The position numbers and the translations under genes were made by a program. 57,186 nt of DNA, from positions 1 to 57,186 of the forward strand of contig JAJDBQ010000207.1 of the NCBI GenBank assembly GCA_029261255.1, given 5' to 3'. Shown one piece after another: positions 1 to 9,477 of this stretch (positions are counted from its first letter, which is position 1; each line of letters starts with the position of its first letter). Below the pieces are notes generated by a model, which saw only the letters and a list, made by a program, of their open reading frames with translations, ran no database searches and was not told where the DNA came from. Origin of the DNA: Nitrospirales bacterium. GTDB taxonomy: Bacteria; Nitrospirota; Nitrospiria; Nitrospirales; UBA8639.

Positions 1-75
1 GTAGCCATGCTCCACCACCAACGCCACCGCTTCTTGCTTAAATTCACGACTGTGATGCCTGCGTGTTCGTTTCAT
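1..75 (-). pseudogene. IS3-family transposase OrfA, N-terminus only (cut by window edge)
   Basis: Reading the minus strand from 75 gives 25 in-frame codons starting MKRTRRHHSREFKQEAVALV, the usual basic N-terminus of IS3-family OrfA proteins, which bind the element ends through a helix-turn-helix. The frame runs off the window, so it cannot be told whether the copy is intact. It marks the start of an insertion-sequence-rich stretch that continues to about 10.7 kb. Confidence 0.65.
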
Positions 76-965
76 TCAACACCTCGCTTTGAATTATTAT
101 ATAATTCTTAACTCGGTGTCCGATATTCCAGGGGAAGATCAAATATTCTCCAGCGTCAGTTGCCTAATCTTTGCTTGATAGCCCTCTAATCTTGGGTTTG
201 TGTTAGAATGGCGGAGCCCACCAAGCACCTCAGGCACAGACTCCCGCTATTGCTGATTCTACTCTGAAATCTCATTCCGATGAACATCAACCTATTCAGC
301 GAATACACCAGAGCTTTGGCCCGCTTACTGGCCGCTAGCGCTCCTTAACCGGCAACATCCAGCATGAGGCCTATTTTCCTTTCTCACGTCTTTGCTCCTT
401 TCTTTTCCCTATTCACATCGTATGAAGTGAGCAAAGCTTACTGTATTACCGCCCTGCCAAACTTTACTCTCATCATGATCACCTCAACCTGAAGTTTATG
501 GACAACTACGTTGAAGAGTGTATATTTAGACAAAACAGAATAACAACGAATGTCCAAGGCCTCCTGCTCCAAGGCGAGACCGAAACCTCAATTATGACTA
601 AATCTACTCTCTGCAAGAAAATTATCGCTCGAAAGAGCAACGTCTCAGATGTGCTTATGCAAGTGTTTAGTAATTCAAATTCATGTTGAAGCGTTACTAT
701 TTTTTATACGTACAGACTTCTTCTACGTCAGTTCAGGTATGACGAACTAATTCAAGAATAGGGAAGAACTGACAAAAAAATTACGCCGATTGCGGATCGA
801 ACGGATTGCTCAAAGATGGTCCTATCGTAGACATTTCGAACTGTCAATCACGACGACTCTCCGTTAACATCACATGGCCACTGATCCCACAGCAACATAA
901 TCCCAAATGATTGTAACGTTGTCTTAAGGCTACTTCCTATCTGAATGGGAGAGGAGACTCAGCTC
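76..965. other. No recognisable gene (about 890 bp)
   Basis: I see no coding frame with a ribosome binding site or recognisable protein motifs. A 63-codon plus-strand frame at 498-689 has no family resemblance. The stretch sits between an IS3 fragment and the SGNH hydrolase and probably contains the hydrolase promoter, but no convincing -35/-10 pair could be singled out. Confidence 0.4.
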
Positions 966-2120
966 ATGAAAAAACGAAAACCAAGCAAGAAAGTTCTCAT
1001 ATTCGGTTGTTCGCTTATTTTCGCCTCTCTCTTTCTTCTATCCGAGGTCATTAGCTTATATGCAATCTATAAAATTCCCAGAGCAGCGAAGCTGTTCTAT
1101 TCACCGCCAAGCATTGATTCATCTCAATTTCAAACTTACCTTAAGGTTCGTGATCCCATTTTGGGATGGCCACGTATTGATGGGGAAGGACCATTTCGCT
1201 TCGATTCTCTAGGTGCAAGACCAGATCCTACTTTTCCTAATGTAAAAAATCCGTGCATCTCCGCTTATGGCGATTCATTCACTTATGGGGAGGAAGTCAG
1301 CCACGAGGAAGCTTGGGCGCATCAGTTGTCGCAACAATTATCGTGTCGCATTGCGAATTATGGTGTTCCAGGATACGGCACGGACCAAGCCTATTTAAGG
1401 TTTCAAAAAAATAAACATGATACTGCGCCACTCATCATTTTGGGTATCTATCAAGAAAACATCCTTCGAATCGTGAATCAGTATCGGTATTTGTTAAGTA
1501 AGGGTGACCTCTTTTCTTTTAAACCAAGGTTCATGTTGGAAACTGATACATTACAATTAATTTCCATTCCAGTCACAGCAGAATCAAACCTAGAAAGTCT
1601 GCTATCTAATCCAGGGAAGGTTTTTGAAAACGAATGGTTTTTGCCGGGTTCAAATAGTGGGCCAGCCTGGATTCAATTTCCGTACTCTCTATCCATTACC
1701 AAATCCCTGTTTTCTCAACGTGTACAAAATGGTTTGCTTGGGAAACCTAATTGGCTAGAGTTTTATTCTGAGAGTCATCCCTCTGGAGCCTATCCTCTAC
1801 TCATGAAGATTATTGCCTCCTTTTCAGAAGAGGTGCAGCGAAGGCACAGTGAATTCAAGGTCATTATTTTTCCCAGCACGGCGGGGTATCAATATTGGGA
1901 GCGTACTGGGGACAACCCAACCAAAAACCTTTCCGAGACTCTTACACACATGGGCATAGATTTCATTGATCTCTCGCTGCCGATTTCTTCCAATCTAGAC
2001 GGGAAAGCCTACTGCGACCTCCTAGTAAACCAGGCTCGATATTGCAGCGGTCATTACAATGCCGATGGCAATCGCATGGTCAGTAAAATTATGGCAAAGT
2101 GGTTACGGTCGAGAATTTAA
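966..2120 (+). CDS. Membrane-anchored or secreted SGNH/GDSL-family hydrolase
   Basis: The protein has a basic N-terminus followed by one long hydrophobic segment (about residues 9-32), then an SGNH hydrolase fold. Visible blocks are AYGDSFTYGEE with the nucleophile Ser, a following NYGVPGYGTDQ block, and the C-terminal SGHYNADGNRM block carrying the catalytic His. Such enzymes are esterases or acyl-group hydrolases; in EPS loci they often remove or transfer acetyl groups on polysaccharides outside the cytoplasmic membrane. The substrate cannot be read from the sequence. The start at 966 is preferred over an in-frame ATG at 945 because GGGAGAGGAG at 947-956 gives it an ideal ribosome binding site. 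It is an isolated gene inside a decayed, IS-rich region. Confidence 0.75.
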   Translation: MKKRKPSKKVLIFGCSLIFASLFLLSEVISLYAIYKIPRAAKLFYSPPSIDSSQFQTYLKVRDPILGWPRIDGEGPFRFDSLGARPDPTFPNVKNPCISAYGDSFTYGEEVSHEEAWAHQLSQQLSCRIANYGVPGYGTDQAYLRFQKNKHDTAPLIILGIYQENILRIVNQYRYLLSKGDLFSFKPRFMLETDTLQLISIPVTAESNLESLLSNPGKVFENEWFLPGSNSGPAWIQFPYSLSITKSLFSQRVQNGLLGKPNWLEFYSESHPSGAYPLLMKIIASFSEEVQRRHSEFKVIIFPSTAGYQYWERTGDNPTKNLSETLTHMGIDFIDLSLPISSNLDGKAYCDLLVNQARYCSGHYNADGNRMVSKIMAKWLRSRI

Positions 2121-2246
2121 CCCACTGGAAAATTGGGATCGCGCAATTATCTACCTTACACAGAGGAGGCCAAAAATCTTAACAGCTCGGGAAGAGGACA
2201 CGCACCCAGAAAGTTGGCATGATACTGCCTACCCTGAAAGAAGCGT

Positions 2247-2555
2247 ATGATGAAAAGACGACCTCGTTGCAAGCATTCATCAACATTCAAAACAAAGGTG
2301 GCCCTCGCGGCAGTCAAAGGTGAATACAGAATGGCTGAACTTGCCAAAGGGTTTGCTCTCCGCTCGAATCAAATAATGCAATAGAAGACCCTATCTCTCG
2401 AGCGAGCAACGGATATACTTACTATTGGAGAATCTGCACTGGTGCAGCCTGCGGATGAGAAGGTCCTTCAGGCCAAGATTGGTGAGTTGATGTTGAACAA
2501 TGATTTTTTAGAAACTGCGCTCACCAAAGACGGTCTGCTGCGCGCAAAGCTATAA
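2247..2555 (+). pseudogene. IS3-family transposase orfA with an in-frame amber stop
   Basis: One frame from ATG 2247 to TAA 2553-2555 shows the OrfA pattern throughout: a basic start (MKRRPRCKHSSTFKTKVALA), an HTH-like AELAKGF..RSNQI stretch, and the C-terminal LQAKIGELMLNNDFLETAL leucine-zipper-like segment. The frame is interrupted once, by TAG at 2382-2384, exactly where the family has a conserved Trp after NQI-Q, so a TGG to TAG change explains it. Traces of an orfB start follow but are shifted and full of stops. The element is dead. Confidence 0.7.
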
Positions 2556-3012
2556 TGAATCGCCTCCCCCTTTGCCACCACAAACACGCGAAAGCCCTAG
2601 GGGCCAGTCTCGACACTGTCTAACCGTCATAAGCCCATCTCCAGGTATGATCAAGACCTCATTGATTGCATCTGCAATGGACCGTTGCGGATGCTCAAAT
2701 GTACCTTCAACCACCGTCGCACTCCCAAGCGATTTAGCCCAAGATGAGGGAATACACCCATCAAATTGAGACGAGATGGACAAAGAAAAGGGGCACCGCT
2801 CTCGAACAAGTCAAGGAAAATTTCACATCCTTCTGACCCAAAAATAGCGGCAGGTCACTGTCGCCAACTTGGACTCTCATTCCTCCACTAGCCCAATAAT
2901 TGACTCCTGGCAATTCGTAGATTTGAATGCAGCTCCCCCAATAGATTAAGAGTTCACAGTGGGGCCCTCGAAACCTCACAACTTCTCGAGAGCAGTACTA
3001 TCGCAAACGTGG
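2556..3012. other. Degraded IS3 orfB traces, otherwise unrecognised
   Basis: Directly after the orfA pseudogene the plus strand gives short OrfB-like pieces in changing frames (an AKALGASLDTV piece near 2590-2640, then YDQDLID near 2645-2665), consistent with a rotted OrfB N-terminus. No DDE core is found. Two overlapping minus-strand frames (2550-2979) look protein-like but match nothing I recognise. Confidence 0.35.
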
Positions 3013-4573
3013 TTAATTGGCCACAGGTACGTCTAGCAAATTCTGAGGTGCGTTAGGCGGGGTAGTATCTGGCGATGAAGAACGGGTCTGCAGCAACACC
3101 CAATCGTCAGTATTTGGTGGATTGATGGAATAATCATTTCCGCCGTTCAAGACTCCAATTGAAGTTTCAGTTCCTGTCCGTGGATCAAACCAAGTACCAA
3201 CATAGTTGCCACTAACACCAGACAACTTAACAACCACAGGCCCACCATTGACAGGATCCGATTTCTCATTCTGACCCATGAGAAAATAGAGGATGTTCGT
3301 TCTACTCTGATCAGCAAGAGCATACCCATTTGAGACTAAAGACGAATCCGGGACCATGGCACCAAAACTATTGCCAAATTTGAAAGTAACGAAGGGGTTT
3401 ATCAGGGATAGATATTGCACCGAATCTAAGTCATTATGTAAAACTTCCGCCCATGGGCCGTTCGGAGAGATATGGAAATAACTATCTCTCCCACGAATAA
3501 GGGCCCCTAGCCCCCCAGACATTACACATTTCGAAATAGCTCATCGAATATCATGACGGGTAAAATTTCTAAACCCCCCATTTGCTAATTTCTCAGACCT
3601 CGCATCATCCATACTTACGGGAATGTCTGCTCCCTGAAAGTATATTGTCATATCAAAAATTCTTGCAGGTTTATCGCCTCTACTTCGAAAACTCTCTTGT
3701 GAAAAGACAATCTCGCCAGACCCACCACCTTGGCGACTGGACACTGGATGGTCGTAAGGATCCAACGCCTGAACTTCATTACCCCAAAACGGCACTAGGC
3801 TACTGTTACGGAATTCCACAATGTCGATGCCAGAGTTAAATACCACCACAAAATATCCAGCGAGGCATGCAACGACATACCGAATAACCAATGCATCGGT
3901 TCCTGCATTAGTAGTAGGGTCACAAGATGACGATGAAGTACATCCAAACCACCCAGGTTTTCCTGCCTCATCGGCATAGAACATAATGTGGGCACCAAAG
4001 ACCACGCTGTGAAAGAATCTCCATTCTAGCTTCCATGCGATCCCATCCGACTAGGTCAAACTCATGGTTCTGCCATGAGCCACTAAAAATATAATCATGG
4101 CTTCCTCCAAACCATCCTTCCTGGTTGGTTAATCGAGTGTCAAACATATACCCTTTCACTTGATTCTTTAGAAAATCAGCCTCCGTAATAAACTCAGACG
4201 AACTTGCCGGGTCGAAGAAAGCTTCTATCCGAAATGAGAGAGGAATGGCGTAGGGACCATTCGTAAATTTCCATTTCTTCGAACATGAATCTGCCTTTAA
4301 GAGGCCTGGAAGACCAGAAGCCACACACGACACAAACCCTTGTTTTCCATTCAGATCTGGATCAGAAGATTGTGTCACATAGGTCCATCCTCCTATCTGT
4401 GTCGGCATAAATCCAATTTTCCAAGTATTATTTCCAGCGTAGTAATCTGGCAAGGTTATCGTAGTTCCTGTGTCTGAATGGGTAAAGGTGGCATCCAAAA
4501 ACAACTCAAAAGGATTACTCGAATATGTCGAAATGGGTAATGACACCACATGTCGTCGCCACTTTCCGATAGA
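3013..4573 (-). pseudogene. DUF5060/DUF4038 apiosidase-like secreted glycosidase, broken
   Basis: Read on the minus strand, the order is a DUF5060 domain (GKW..., SNPFELFLDATFTHSDTG, YYAGNNTWKIGFMP), a DUF4038-type TIM barrel (WDRMEARMEIL..., HIMFYADEAGKPGWFG, YDHPVSSRQGGGSGE) and a C-terminal collagen-binding-like domain (GTWFDPRTGTE) ending in DTTPPNAP, the beginning of a fibronectin-III linker. The family degrades plant or bacterial polysaccharides. Two lesions are visible. A one-base insertion near 3994-3998 shifts the frame between SQRGL and HIMFYADEAG. An in-frame TGA at 3541-3543 follows RHDIR, with the reading resuming in the same frame. No signal peptide is found upstream of about 4573. 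An intact relative lies at 5540-6892. Confidence 0.75.
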
Positions 4574-4600
4574 TCCTAACCTAAATTGAAGAATGGATTA

Positions 4601-5406
4601 GGATGGGGGGTGAAAACCTCTCCTTCAAGCTGACAGTTCCAAAGTACAGGTCAATGTCGATGGACAATTGGAATTCGTCGATAACGGACCAAAGCATTAT
4701 AAACGCAAATACAAGGCAATACTTTCTACGGTTGTCCATACATGCAATTCAGCAACACTTGTCCCTCCCGTTTCGGCCAGGTGTGGTTCCAGGCAATGGG
4801 CTGTATACCTAATGTAATGCATATCATGGTGGTAAGCGGTCCAATGGAGATGACTCTTACAGGAAGACCATAAGGACACCCCTAAAAACCATCCTTTTCC
4901 GCCATGGCGGCGTCAGCTGCGTGCTCAAAGCCTTCATGTATTCACCCAGGCATTCCGGTTTTCCGTGCGCGGTTTCCTTGCCCTCACGAAAAATTCATGG
5001 TTGCTAGAAGTGTCCATAAGGCATGAGTCCTCGAGTCAACTAGGAAAACAAGGTAAAATACCTGAAGGTATTTGCATTCATTTATTATGGAATTTCTTCC
5101 AGAGATGCTCGTGGTTTTGTAGCTGTGTCGTTCTCTTAATTTTATTTGCGTACTGATATAGTGAATATTTCTAATAATTTCAGGGAGTAGATGAAGAGTT
5201 TTTGTGCCACCGCCTCTCCTGAGCATGAATATTGCTTCATTTTGACATCGCCTCTCTTGAGCATGAATATTGCTTTATTTTATAAATCGTTTGTGAAATG
5301 AGGGAAAAAAGAGGAATGCAGAAATTCTTTGACTTGCTCTTGCTTACAAGAAAATCTTAGAGCCCATGCCAGCTTGGCAGGCTTCTTTCGCTATGAGGAG
5401 GGGGTA
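4601..5406. other. Gene-free stretch with a two-copy tandem repeat
   Basis: About 800 bp between the broken glycosidase and the next genes shows no convincing coding frame. It contains the 38-bp-period direct repeat at 5211-5281. The lost N-terminus and promoter of the minus-strand pseudogene may once have lain here. Confidence 0.4.
5211..5281. repeat. Tandem direct repeat, two 33-bp copies, 38-bp period
   Basis: Copies at 5211-5243 and 5249-5281 share 31 of 33 bases; each contains GAGCATGAATATTGCTT. They are separated by 5 bp. Two copies without a conserved spacer length series do not make a CRISPR. The repeat could be a replication-slippage duplication or a doubled operator about 130-200 bp upstream of the small secreted ORF at 5407. 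Confidence 0.8.
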
Positions 5407-5553
5407 ATGAGGGATATCGTTATTAAGATCATTGATGGGTTATTTGTTGGGATCGCATTTATTTTCCCTTCATTTGTGCCTCAATCCGCAGAGGCTCAAT
5501 CTGATTTTTCATTATGCAACTTAGAAGGAGATAAATATAATGCACAACGGTAA
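5407..5553 (+). CDS. Short secreted peptide or truncated signal-peptide ORF
   Basis: ATG 5407 follows an excellent GAGGAGGGGG ribosome binding site by two bases. The 48-residue product has a clear signal peptide: a basic start, a hydrophobic core (IDGLFVGIAFIFPSF) and an AEA cleavage site before QSDFS. Only about 20 residues would remain after cleavage. Its 3' end carries the ribosome binding site of the next gene and overlaps that gene by 14 bases, so it may act as a leader coupling translation. Alternatively it is the surviving head of a secreted protein truncated by rearrangement. Confidence 0.4.
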   Translation: MRDIVIKIIDGLFVGIAFIFPSFVPQSAEAQSDFSLCNLEGDKYNAQR

Positions 5554-6892
5554 AACTTCAGAAAGAAATTCCCATCAATTACCAAATCTATTCAAGATTT
5601 GTTTATTTTCTTGTAGCTTAATATTCTGGCAAATGCTCATCTTGAGTGCTCCTGCATATCCAGCGCCGCTTCCTGGGCAGATTATTGTAGATCCGAATAA
5701 CGCTTCATGGCTTAAAACTTATCAGGGAGGACCATTCTTCATGTGCGGACCTGGAGATCCGGAAGGATTCCTCTACCGTGGCACACGGAACGCCGACGGC
5801 ACGCGTAATGGTGACCAAATGAATCTTATCAATAAGCTTAAGGGGACGGGGGCTAATTCCATCTATCTGATGGCAGTGAGATCACATGGCGGAGACGGAG
5901 GTTCGACTGAAAATCCTTTTATTAACAGCAACCCTTCGAACGGGATTAGCCCTCAAATTCTGGACCAGTGGGAAACTTGGTTCAGCGAGATGGATAATAA
6001 TGGAATTGTAATCTACTTCTTCTTTTATGATGACAGCGCAGGAATATGGAACACCGGGAACAGTGTGGGCAACAATGAAAGAGAATTTATCCAGACGCTT
6101 GTTAATCGGTTTGAGCACCATAAGAACCTGATTTGGGTAGTTGCGGAAGAGTACCAAGAAGAGTTCTCTTCGACACGCGTGTCTAATATCGCTGCGGAAA
6201 TCCGTCTGGCTGATGACCGTGATCATCCCATTGCAGTGCACAAAAACAGTGGTCTGAGCTTTTCCGAATTTGAAGACGATCCAAACATAGACCAGTTTGC
6301 AATTCAGTATAATAATAATACGGCTTCTGGGCTACATAGCGGAATGATTAATGCTTGGAATGATGCTTCCGGTCGCTTCAACCTCAACATGGCAGAGTCA
6401 GCAAATTTTGGCACAGGTGCTGTATCGCGAAAGAAGATTTGGGCTGTTGCTATGGGAGGTGCATACGTAATGGCCTATCAATGGGATATCGCTTCCACTC
6501 CCATCAGTGATTTGGAAAACTGTGGCCGGCTGGTCAACTTTATGCAGTCCACAAACATGAATGAGATGTCCCCACATGATGAACTTAAATTCAGTGGAAC
6601 AGAATATGTTCTGGCTTTAAACGGAGATAGTTATATCGCTTACGCATCAAATTTATCGGGTAATATTGGCCTGAAAAACATGATCGTTGGGACCTATAAT
6701 TTTAAATGGTACGACGTTACTAATGGGACGACTGTCATGCAGACGGGTGTTGCTGTGAATTCTGGCGATCAAACCTGGGCTAAACCCGTTAATATTGGAA
6801 GCGAGGTTGTAGTATATATCTGGAAAACATCTACATCCTCTGATACCACCCCCCCCGCTGCACCAACTGGGCTGCAGGGACAGGCGTCTTGA
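5540..6892 (+). CDS. Secreted DUF4038 (apiosidase-like) glycoside hydrolase
   Basis: A 450-residue protein with a signal peptide (hydrophobic FKICLFSCSLIFWQMLILS, cleavage near AYPAP) followed by a TIM-barrel glycosidase resembling the DUF4038/apiosidase-like group: an N-terminal GGPFFMCGPGDPEGFLYRG, a central LIWVVAEEYQEEF strand with candidate catalytic Glu, and MGGAYVMAYQWD. A C-terminal beta domain ends in SDTTPPAAPTGL, the first strand of a fibronectin-III repeat that is not completed. AGAAGGAGA at 5525-5533 supports the start. It is probably exported to trim extracellular polysaccharide. The missing FnIII domain suggests C-terminal truncation, and the minus-strand pseudogene at 3013 ends at the same motif. 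Confidence 0.7.
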   Translation: MHNGKTSERNSHQLPNLFKICLFSCSLIFWQMLILSAPAYPAPLPGQIIVDPNNASWLKTYQGGPFFMCGPGDPEGFLYRGTRNADGTRNGDQMNLINKLKGTGANSIYLMAVRSHGGDGGSTENPFINSNPSNGISPQILDQWETWFSEMDNNGIVIYFFFYDDSAGIWNTGNSVGNNEREFIQTLVNRFEHHKNLIWVVAEEYQEEFSSTRVSNIAAEIRLADDRDHPIAVHKNSGLSFSEFEDDPNIDQFAIQYNNNTASGLHSGMINAWNDASGRFNLNMAESANFGTGAVSRKKIWAVAMGGAYVMAYQWDIASTPISDLENCGRLVNFMQSTNMNEMSPHDELKFSGTEYVLALNGDSYIAYASNLSGNIGLKNMIVGTYNFKWYDVTNGTTVMQTGVAVNSGDQTWAKPVNIGSEVVVYIWKTSTSSDTTPPAAPTGLQGQAS

Positions 6893-7173
6893 ACGTTACG
6901 TTCTTCAATACATCGTTTTTTCTTATTATTAATTCGGTCAAGCAACAGGCTTTGTCTCGATTTGGAATGAGTTGATAGCTAAAGAGGTCAAGTATTCACG
7001 ATAGGGCTGATATTTCTAAAATCGAGAAGGTCGCTATCTTCAGTGACATAGTCATGCAGTGAGTTGATTATCTTGAGAGAGCTTTGGAGTGTATAGGTCG
7101 AGGGTCTCTTAAAGGCTACATAGATTCATCTGTTTTATAAAAAGCGAAAAGGCGACGATTTACCCTCCTTTCC
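6893..7173. other. No recognisable feature
   Basis: About 280 bp following the glycosidase; no coding frame, hairpin terminator or repeat could be identified. Confidence 0.4.
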
Positions 7174-7328
7174 ATGACCAATACGATTGATCTCTCTATC
7201 ATTATTCCTTTACATAACGAGAAAGAATTTATCGGCTCCCTCTTATGTGGCATGAAAGCGTGCTTACCGCCTTCTAAAGGTGAACTACGAACTTGTGTTT
7301 ATTGATGATGGAAGCAAGGATACAACAT
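7174..7328 (+). pseudogene. Remnant of a family-2 glycosyltransferase N-terminus
   Basis: ATG 7174 begins MTNTIDLSIIIPLHNEKEFI, the standard first beta-alpha unit of GT2 glycosyltransferases (SIIIPxxNE). After a frameshift near 7275 the sequence continues YELVFIDDGSKDTT, the second hallmark (DDGSxDxT) that holds the nucleotide sugar. Only about 50 codons survive; nothing of the catalytic half is seen. It was probably a dolichol-phosphate-mannose-synthase-like enzyme of an ancestral polysaccharide cluster. Confidence 0.65.
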
Positions 7329-7353
7329 TTTGGAGACTTTGCCTTTTTAGGAT

Positions 7354-7520
7354 ATGATACCCGACAATTCTTTGGTCGTATCCGGAACCGCCTTTGCCCT
7401 GACAAAGCCAGGCGAAGCCTATGCACTCTACCTCCAACTGGTGGCTCGATAGAAGTGTAGCTGGCTTCAGGAAACTCGTCTGAGGATGGATGGTGGCCCC
7501 CAACAAACGGGCAAGAAGGA
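7354..7520 (+). pseudogene. Remnant of a collagen-binding-like C-terminal domain (third DUF4038 relative)
   Basis: The frame from 7354 reads IPDNSLVVSGTAFALTKPGEAYALYL. After a one-base shift near 7436 it continues PPTGGSIEV, a stop, then LASGNSSEDGWWPPTNGQEG. The pattern AxxKPGExYAxYLPxGG, followed by a W-x-P-x-x-G strand, is that of the domain closing DUF4038 glycosidases. The catalytic barrel is gone. With the copies at 3013 and 5540 this is the third trace of the family within 5 kb. Confidence 0.45.
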
Positions 7521-7853
7521 ATGTTTCAAAATCAGGATAGGGTGAGTGGATGCACCCAACAATTCATTTCACCAAGCAGCCGTGACTGGGCCCTACGAGT
7601 GATTAAGAGTAGTGGGAATGGGAATAGCAATCTCATTCACTCTGACACCCAAGATTACGATGACACCATGAGCCGCAAATGAAAACCCTTTGCCTAATAC
7701 AGATTCTGATGGCCCAGGTACTTAAACCATTACCATTGCTCAGACACTAGCCCAAAGATCGCTGAGTGAACCGTATCGTGGCTCCGTAAGCTTCTCCAAA
7801 ACAAGGACAGGTGAATAGCAGAGCTTTCTGGCAGACTCACCCAGGAGGTTTTT
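7521..7853. other. No recognisable gene
   Basis: About 330 bp between two pseudogenes. It should include the left end of the deleted IS3 element that follows, but no inverted repeat matching the right-end candidate at 8382-8403 was found by eye. Confidence 0.35.
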
Positions 7854-8375
7854 ATGAAAACCAGTCGATTTAGTGAATCGCAAATAATCACAATCTTAAA
7901 ACAGGTAGAGGTCTGCATCAAAGTCAGAGACCACTGTCAGGAGAATGGGATTAGTGATACAACCTATAACAATTGGAAAACCAAATACGGTCGCCTCGAA
8001 GCATCAGACCTCAAGCGTCTCAAAAACACTTGGTCGATGACGCTCTCACCATAGCTTTGTGCCATCGTGGCTCCCAAAAGCACGACTATTCACTCTGATC
8101 GTGATACCCAGTATTGCCCACATCGCTACCAACACTCGCTCAAGACCAACAGTATGCTCAGGAGCATGGGACGCTGGGTGACCTGCTACGATAACGCGGT
8201 CACCGTAAGCTTCTTTCACACCTTGAAAATCGAACTCGTTCACCGAACACGAGATGTGACACGGCATCGAACCCAAACCAGTATATTTTAATCCATCGAA
8301 ATCTATTACAATCGTCAGAGAAAGCACTCGGCGACAGGACAGCGAATTTCAATGATATCCGAGCAGACAGCTTAA
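7854..8375 (+). pseudogene. IS3-family element with a large internal deletion (orfA start joined to orfB end)
   Basis: ATG 7854 opens a normal OrfA N-terminus (MKTSRFSESQIITILKQ, then NGISDTTYNNWKTKYG). At about 8030 it passes straight into OrfB sequence (DDALTIALCHRGSQ) and then, in a shifted frame, the second and third parts of the DDE core: IHSDRDTQYC, CYDNAVTVSFFHTLK, YYNRQRKHSATG, ending at TAA 8373-8375. The first DDE Asp region and the rest of OrfA are missing. GTCCAAGATTGTGGGGGAAGAT at 8382-8403 resembles the terminal repeat of the intact element at 9416 and is probably the right end. The copy cannot transpose by itself. Confidence 0.7.
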
Positions 8376-8578
8376 CTTGAAGTCCAAGATTGTGGGGGAA
8401 GATTACTGTTCGATTTGAGAGATGCTTGGCGGTTTCTGAATAGAGAGATCGCCCTAGCGAATCCTAATTAGTTGGCGATAAGTCGATTGGCAGTAATGAT
8501 GGCTTGCAAAAAACCGATAAATAGGATGTCGGCAACAATTCTATTAAAAAAATTCTTATTGACTGCGTCAATAGCCAG

Positions 8579-9106
8579 ATGAAACTAAAACAACTCCTAA
8601 CCCGTTTTTTAATACCTCAATCGTTTAATTCGTTGTATTATTTCTTCAAATACCGCTGTGTTGTTAGTACACGAGCAGAAGTAGAATTAAGTTCAAATTT
8701 GTTTATAGGAAAAGGCAGCCAAATTAGTTCTTTTGTGAAAATAAAGGCCTCGAATGGACTCATAAAAATTGGAGAAAAAGTAGATATTGCGACAGGAAGT
8801 TTTTTGAGCGGAGGTCCAGGCGGTCTGAAAATTGGCGATAATTGTTTAATTGGACCAAATTGTATAATTTTGTCGCGTAACTATAATTTGGATCGTCTCG
8901 ATAAGACTTTTCGCGATCAAGGTCACAGATCAAAAGGTACATGTATTGGGGACAATGTACTTATTGGCGGTGGAACAGTCATTAATGATGGCAGTCAGAT
9001 AGGAAGCAATGTAGCCATTGCCGCTAACTCAATGGTTAGCGGAAAAATTCCTTCTAACACGATTGTTCAAGGAAACCCTGCAAAAGTGATATTCACTAGA
9101 AGATAA
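8579..9106 (+). CDS. Hexapeptide-repeat (left-handed beta-helix) acyltransferase
   Basis: The 175-residue product shows imperfect hexapeptide repeats from about residue 40 to the end (LFIGKGSQI, LKIGDNCLIGPNC, TCIGDNVLIGGGTVI, SQIGSNVAIAANSMV) and the terminal VQGNPAKVI typical of maltose/galactoside O-acetyltransferase relatives. These cytoplasmic trimers use acetyl-CoA to acetylate sugars; in polysaccharide clusters they modify residues of the repeat unit. There is no clear ribosome binding site before ATG 8579. The gene is visibly AT-richer than its neighbours and flanked by IS elements on both sides, which suggests acquisition by transfer. Confidence 0.7.
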   Translation: MKLKQLLTRFLIPQSFNSLYYFFKYRCVVSTRAEVELSSNLFIGKGSQISSFVKIKASNGLIKIGEKVDIATGSFLSGGPGGLKIGDNCLIGPNCIILSRNYNLDRLDKTFRDQGHRSKGTCIGDNVLIGGGTVINDGSQIGSNVAIAANSMVSGKIPSNTIVQGNPAKVIFTRR

Positions 9107-9415
9107 TTTCGATTTAAGAACCATCACGAATTGAATCCAATTCATGAACCGAAATTTTCTGATGTCCCGTAAAACCTTTTCAGGGCTCATGCTCTCTACG
9201 CATCTTAGACACATTCCTAAGAAAATGAACAATCAATAGACTGAGCTTCACACCCAGGGTGCGCTTGGGATATCTCGAGTATCTTTTACTGAGCCTTTAA
9301 CTTGTCAGCTAAACAATTCAATAAGGATAAAAGTTGAGAACCAATAAATTATTGCTTTGCAGAGCTGAAGGCACAAAAAAGCTATCAGGAATCTATGCTG
9401 GTATTAGCCACTTAT
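9107..9415. other. No recognisable feature
   Basis: About 300 bp between the acetyltransferase and the left end of the complete IS3 element. No coding frame or terminator is recognised. The last three bases, TAT at 9413-9415, are the target-site duplication of that element. Confidence 0.4.
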
Positions 9416-9439
9416 TGGTCTTCCCCCGATTTTGTGGAC
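9416..9439 (+). repeat. Left terminal inverted repeat of the IS3 element
   Basis: It matches the reverse complement of 10636-10659 at 20 of 24 positions. It begins TGGTCTTCCCCCG and ends GTGGAC. Confidence 0.85.
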
Positions 9440-9477
9440 ACATTCGAAAAGGTTCATAATGAGCCAGGAGGTGTGTC

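Noticed and set aside
498-689. 63-codon plus-strand frame
   Set aside because: No ribosome binding site, no motif, and codon use like non-coding sequence.
2550-2979. Two overlapping minus-strand frames next to the IS3 pseudogene
   Set aside because: They look protein-like in places, but no family was recognised and they overlap orfB traces on the plus strand.
5211-5281. Possible CRISPR from two direct repeats
   Set aside because: Only two copies, a 5-bp spacer, and no cas genes nearby.
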